Source: Bacteroidales bacterium
Lineage (GTDB): Bacteria; Bacteroidota; Bacteroidia; Bacteroidales; ML635J-15
Assembly: GCA_028697515.1 (NCBI GenBank)
Contig: JAQVEY010000141.1
Coordinates: 1 to 6,538 of the forward strand
Length of the DNA stretch: 6,538 nt
Reading direction: 5' to 3'
The notes beneath the pieces are model-generated. The model was not told the DNA's origin, searched no databases, and saw nothing but the letters and a program-made list of their open reading frames with translations. The translations under genes were made by a program, and so were the position numbers. Positions within the stretch are counted from its first letter, which is position 1; every line of letters starts with the position of its first letter. Of the stretch, positions 1 to 6,538 are shown one piece after another.

Positions 1-125
1 AAGCACAAAATGTTGAATATGAGCACTATGCTAATTATACAGTAGTACTTATTAATAACCTAAGTCAAGGTGTTTATTTTTTATTAATTAATGGAGATGG
101 CTTTATAAAATTCAACAAAATCTAA
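1..125 (+). CDS. 3' end of a probable T9SS-secreted protein (C-terminal sorting domain), partial
   Basis: An open frame enters from the left edge (first full codon at base 3) and stops at TAA 123-125, giving 40 residues. The tail contains 'NNLSQGVYFLLINGDG' and ends in 'FNKI'. This pattern of a Leu, then G-[VI]-Y followed by alternating hydrophobic residues, a Gly-containing turn and a short Lys-containing strand is the usual shape of the type A C-terminal sorting domain (Por_Secre_tail) that directs Bacteroidota proteins through the type IX secretion system to the cell surface or medium. If so, this part is removed after export and says nothing about the function of the mature protein, which lies outside the window. 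The gene converges on ubiE. I see no convincing terminator after it. The assignment rests on a short pattern; a chance open frame in AT-rich DNA is the alternative. Confidence 0.68.
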   Translation, partial: AQNVEYEHYANYTVVLINNLSQGVYFLLINGDGFIKFNKI

Positions 126-146
126 ATCTTACTTTTTCTCTATTAC

Positions 147-201
147 AGTAGGTTGGTCACTGAGATTTTTCGAAGTGCAGACGCGTGGGATTTCAGGGGC
201 T
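147..201. repeat. GC-rich block in the convergent spacer, possible decayed REP-like repeat
   Basis: Within the 103-bp spacer between the two convergent genes, bases 151-200 hold 27 G or C out of 50, against 17 of 60 in bases 1-60. The block carries 'GGTCACTGAG' (155-164) and 'TCGAAGTG' (170-177), so CACT (158-161) and AGTG (174-177) can pair. A second possible stem is CTGAGAT (160-166) with ATTTCAG (190-196), one G-U pair. From memory, 'GGTCACTGAG...TCGAAGTG' resembles short interspersed palindromes found in many copies in some bacterial genomes, but this copy's centre is AT-rich and less symmetrical. No T-tract follows on either strand, so it is not a clear terminator. Only one copy is in the window, so repeat status is inference. 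Confidence 0.35.
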
Positions 202-228
202 TAATAATTATCAACATCTAAAATAATC

Positions 229-909
229 TTATTCTTTTTCAAAGGTATAAATGCTTACGCTCCCAAGCATTAATTTTACAATCCCCTGATTTGAAAAGCC
301 CTTAGTTTCAAAAACTGATTTAATATCAGTACTTCTGGCAAATTTAACTATAGATTCCGAGAGGTATTTGTAAGCTTTTTTCTGTTCCGGTAGCAGATTT
401 CCAGATAGCGGTACCAATAATTTAAGATAGAGCAAAAAACCCCATCTGAAGATAAAAAATTTGGGAATTGAAAATTCCATAATTGAGATTATACCTCCTT
501 TTCGCAGTATTCTATAAATTTCTTCAGTGGATTTTGACAAATCATCAAAATTCCTTATCCCAAATACAACAGTAATTAAATCAACAGAATTTTCGGGTAA
601 AGGGATGTCTTCAGCAGTAGAAATAATAAAATCAGCGTTTGAACATTTCTGTTTAGCATGTTCGAGCATTCTTTCTGCTGGGTCAATGGCATAATACTTT
701 TCTGCATTAAGTTTTTCGAGTTCTTTAAGTACATCTCCAGTACCACAGGCAAGATCTACGATTGTTTTATAGTTCTTGCCAGATAAATTTATAACAAACT
801 TACATCTCCACTTTTTGTCAAGACCTAAGGACAATCTGTGATTAAGTGCGTCATACTTATCGGCAATATTATCAAACATTACTGGTATATGATTTTTGTA
901 TGTCTTCAT
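229..909 (-). CDS. ubiE: Demethylmenaquinone methyltransferase (UbiE/MenG family)
   Basis: This SAM-dependent methyltransferase carries out the last step of menaquinone synthesis, methylating the naphthoquinone ring of demethylmenaquinone at the inner membrane; in an organism making only menaquinone the name menG fits as well. The 226 residues show the family's first signature near the N-terminus (YDALNHRLSLGLDKKW, about 19-34), the SAM-binding glycine loop VDLACGTGDV (51-60), an acidic residue after the second strand (AIDPAER, 74-80), FGIRNFDD (116-123) and the second signature RILRKGGIISIMEFS (133-147). The stretch with AYKYLSESIVKF (179-190) is also typical. Only ten residues precede MFDNIADKYD, fewer than in most relatives, yet an in-frame stop at 928-930 blocks any longer ATG start. 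The ATG at 907-909 directly follows the U-tract of the yidC terminator, with no ribosome-binding site; Met11 (877-879) is an alternative start. No promoter is recognisable upstream and no clear terminator downstream. Confidence 0.95.
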   Translation of the reverse strand: MKTYKNHIPVMFDNIADKYDALNHRLSLGLDKKWRCKFVINLSGKNYKTIVDLACGTGDVLKELEKLNAEKYYAIDPAERMLEHAKQKCSNADFIISTAEDIPLPENSVDLITVVFGIRNFDDLSKSTEEIYRILRKGGIISIMEFSIPKFFIFRWGFLLYLKLLVPLSGNLLPEQKKAYKYLSESIVKFARSTDIKSVFETKGFSNQGIVKLMLGSVSIYTFEKE

Positions 910-937
910 AAAAAAAAGAGTCTGTATTTACAGACTC
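910..937 (-). terminator. Intrinsic terminator after yidC, abutting the ubiE start
   Basis: On the minus strand, 7 bases after the yidC stop codon, GAGTCTGTA (937-929) and TACAGACTC (926-918) form a perfect inverted repeat. The realistic fold is 8 bp with a 4-base loop (926-929). Eight consecutive T residues follow at once (917-910), the textbook form of a Rho-independent terminator. The next base begins the ATG of ubiE. In the opposite direction the stem is followed by GTGATG before any T-run, so it is not clearly bidirectional, and no plus-strand gene needs it. Confidence 0.88.
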
Positions 938-944
938 GTGATGT

Positions 945-2873
945 TTATTTTTTTGCTTTTTGCTTTTGCATTTTTGCTGCTTCTTCAAGTCTTTGTTGCC
1001 ATTTTGATTTTGGTTTGGCAGGTTTCTTTTTATTTAATTCCATCTGTGCCAAAACTTTCTTTTCATCAATAATAAATTTCTGAATTATCCAAGTTTGAAG
1101 AATTGTAATTAAGTTGGCTAGAAAATAATAATAACTAAGACCTGATGAATATTTATTAAACCAGAAAATCATCATTACAGGCATAATATACATCATTGCT
1201 TTCATCCCTGGTATATTAGCATTTGTAGGTTGACTTGCACTTGTCATCTTAGTGGAAATCAACATAGATATTGCCATCAGTAAAGTGAAGAGACTGATAT
1301 GATTACCGTAGAAACTTGATAACAATGGAATATTACCACTCCATTCAAAAATTGCATCGTATGTGGACAGGTCATTTGCCCATAAAAAGCTTTCTTGTCT
1401 TAATTCAATCGAAGCCGGGAAAAAGCGGAACATTGCTATTAGAATAGGAAACTGTAGCAACATTGGTAAGCAACCTCCCATGGGGCTTGCTCCAGCTCTT
1501 TTGTATAAAGCCATTGTTGCTTGTTGTCTTTCCATTTCTTTGCCTTTCGGGTATTTTAATAAGAGTTCATCAACTTGTGGCTTTAGTACTCTCATTTTTG
1601 CCGAGGATTTATAGGATTTGTAAGTTAGTGGAAATAATCCGATTTTTATTATTAATGTCAATAATAGGATTATAATTCCAAAATTGTCAATAAAACCTCC
1701 AAGCCAGTTGAAGATTGGGATTACAATAAATCTGTTTACCCATCCAAAAATACCCCAACCTAATGGCACAACTTTTTCGAGTTTTATATCATATTGCTTA
1801 AGAGTGGTAAACTTATTTGGACCAAAATAGAAACTGAAATTCTGAGCTTGTGTAAGAGTGTCTTTTATTTCAAAAGTAAATTCAGAGTTAAATTTTTTCA
1901 GATATTTACTGTTTTTATCTTCAAATTTTACAAGACTTACAGTAGGATTATCAAGTTTATCTTTTGATATAAGAATTGAGGAGAAGAATTGTTGTTTGTA
2001 AGCTATCCATTGAACCCCACCGCGACTCTCGAAATTGTCTTTATCTTTTGTTTCGCTAAGTTTTTCAATTTCTTCGTCTGCCATCCTTAGAAAGATTGTG
2101 GTATTGTTCGATTCCCAGTCTCTTCCTCTTTCTAGTGCAGGAATATTGCTATTCCATCTTAATGTCACATAAGGATTTGTTCTTATTTCTTCCTGCAACC
2201 CAACAAAATTGATGTCAAAATCAATCATATAGTCATCAGGATGAATAGTATAAAGAAATTCCAAATACTTATCAGCACTTAGTTGTAACCTCATTGCAGC
2301 TTTTATGTCTTTATCGCTGGATTTCTGAATGCTATCCGTAAAAACAGGAGTAAAATACATTTCGTTTGTAATAAGAGGCTTGCCTGCTGCCATTAATTCC
2401 AGACCAAAAACAGAAGCTGAGTCATTAACAAAAAGAATCAATGGCTCCTGATAATATGTTTTGTAATCTTTTAATTCAACAGAATAAATCTTCCCTCCCC
2501 GATTTGTAAGAGTAATTATCATTTTATTATTCTCAATTGTAAAAAACTCTTCGGTACCTATTGCAGCATCTTTAAAAATGCCGTATTTAGATTCCAAATC
2601 AACCGTTACAATAGAATCTTTTTGTGCAGAGGTAATTGTATCAGAAACAATTGCAAGTGAATCGGCAGATATTTTTGCAATACTATCTTGCTGTAAGGCA
2701 AGAATGTCTTTTTGTACTTTTTCTAAAGAGTCTTTACGATGTTCAACTTGTGCAATTGAATCATTTTTTCTTTTCATTTCGGCAATTTCTTCTTTACTTG
2801 GCTTTGTAATAAACATATAGCCAACAAGGAGAACGCCAATAACAACTAAACCTATTATACTATTTTTATCCAT
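945..2873 (-). CDS. yidC: Membrane protein insertase YidC
   Basis: YidC inserts and folds inner-membrane proteins, alone or with the Sec translocon. The 642 residues show an N-terminal membrane anchor (about 5-22), a charged, probably helical linker rich in Asp-Ser pairs (about 27-90), the large periplasmic beta domain (about 95-365) and the conserved insertase core (about 375-602). The core holds TLIIKIGLFPLTYKSY (406-421), AKMRVLKPQ (425-433), the family stretch GASPMGGCLPMLLQFPI (461-477), LRQESFLWANDLS (491-503), and transmembrane segments near 525-541, 558-572 and 580-598. Lys410 stands where the groove Arg (R366 in E. coli) is normally found; I recall this as common in Bacteroidota. The tail (605-642) is strongly basic, suited to ribosome contact. 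The length is larger than in E. coli (548) mainly through the linker, periplasmic domain and tail. The ATG at 2871-2873 lies 9 bp after the pyrG stop, suggesting co-transcription; AGAAG directly before it is too close for a normal Shine-Dalgarno site. A terminator follows the gene. Confidence 0.97.
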   Translation of the reverse strand: MDKNSIIGLVVIGVLLVGYMFITKPSKEEIAEMKRKNDSIAQVEHRKDSLEKVQKDILALQQDSIAKISADSLAIVSDTITSAQKDSIVTVDLESKYGIFKDAAIGTEEFFTIENNKMIITLTNRGGKIYSVELKDYKTYYQEPLILFVNDSASVFGLELMAAGKPLITNEMYFTPVFTDSIQKSSDKDIKAAMRLQLSADKYLEFLYTIHPDDYMIDFDINFVGLQEEIRTNPYVTLRWNSNIPALERGRDWESNNTTIFLRMADEEIEKLSETKDKDNFESRGGVQWIAYKQQFFSSILISKDKLDNPTVSLVKFEDKNSKYLKKFNSEFTFEIKDTLTQAQNFSFYFGPNKFTTLKQYDIKLEKVVPLGWGIFGWVNRFIVIPIFNWLGGFIDNFGIIILLLTLIIKIGLFPLTYKSYKSSAKMRVLKPQVDELLLKYPKGKEMERQQATMALYKRAGASPMGGCLPMLLQFPILIAMFRFFPASIELRQESFLWANDLSTYDAIFEWSGNIPLLSSFYGNHISLFTLLMAISMLISTKMTSASQPTNANIPGMKAMMYIMPVMMIFWFNKYSSGLSYYYFLANLITILQTWIIQKFIIDEKKVLAQMELNKKKPAKPKSKWQQRLEEAAKMQKQKAKK

Positions 2874-2882
2874 CTTCTAAGT

Positions 2883-6538
<3,656 letters not shown>

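Noticed and set aside
126..200. A terminator serving the convergent genes in the left spacer
   Set aside because: The possible stems (CACT/AGTG and CTGAGAT/ATTTCAG) are short or have large loops, and neither is followed by a T-run on either strand.
838..1083. 81-codon open frame on the plus strand
   Set aside because: It lies opposite the ubiE 5' end, the terminator and the yidC 3' end. Its sequence is a low-complexity run of Phe and Cys from the antisense of Lys-rich codons, with no recognisable domain.
945..1100. A Bacteroidota promoter (TTTG / TAnnTTTG type) for ubiE inside the yidC 3' end
   Set aside because: I scanned the minus strand by eye for the -7 element and found no match with suitable spacing.
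1363..1675. Two overlapping plus-strand open frames of 83 and 70 codons
   Set aside because: Both are antisense to the conserved membrane core of yidC, which fully explains the sequence.
2578..2820. 80-codon plus-strand open frame with Ser-rich product
   Set aside because: It is the antisense shadow of the Asp-Ser-rich YidC linker.

Overview
The window is AT-rich and reads as a chromosomal piece of a Bacteroidota bacterium. The evidence is a TonB-dependent receptor of the Bacteroidota style (linker of the 'LDEAIVSAERE' kind before the plug, C-terminal aromatic residue), a YidC of the long Bacteroidota type with Lys in place of the usual groove Arg, a C-terminal tail that looks like a type IX secretion sorting domain, and gene starts without a proper Shine-Dalgarno sequence. 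The exact genus cannot be told from the sequence alone.

Layout. At the left edge (1-125, + strand) lie the last 40 codons of a gene whose product probably ends in a T9SS type A sorting domain. A 103-bp spacer follows, holding a GC-rich block (about 151-200) unlike its AT-rich surroundings, which may be a decayed interspersed repeat. All remaining genes are on the minus strand. Read in transcription order from the right edge they are: a TonB-dependent outer-membrane receptor (5' end outside the window), pyrG (CTP synthase), yidC (membrane protein insertase), then ubiE/menG (demethylmenaquinone methyltransferase). Receptor, pyrG and yidC are separated by only 10 and 9 bp and look co-transcribed. 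A strong intrinsic terminator closes the unit after yidC.

The genes serve housekeeping functions of the cell envelope and central metabolism: outer-membrane uptake, CTP supply for nucleic acids and phospholipids, inner-membrane protein insertion and menaquinone synthesis. All four minus-strand genes look intact where visible, with catalytic motifs present. The most curious local detail is that the U-tract of the terminator after yidC runs directly into the ATG of ubiE, so ubiE has no conventional leader. I see no mobile element, CRISPR array, tRNA, rRNA or defence system, and nothing that amounts to a new biological system.
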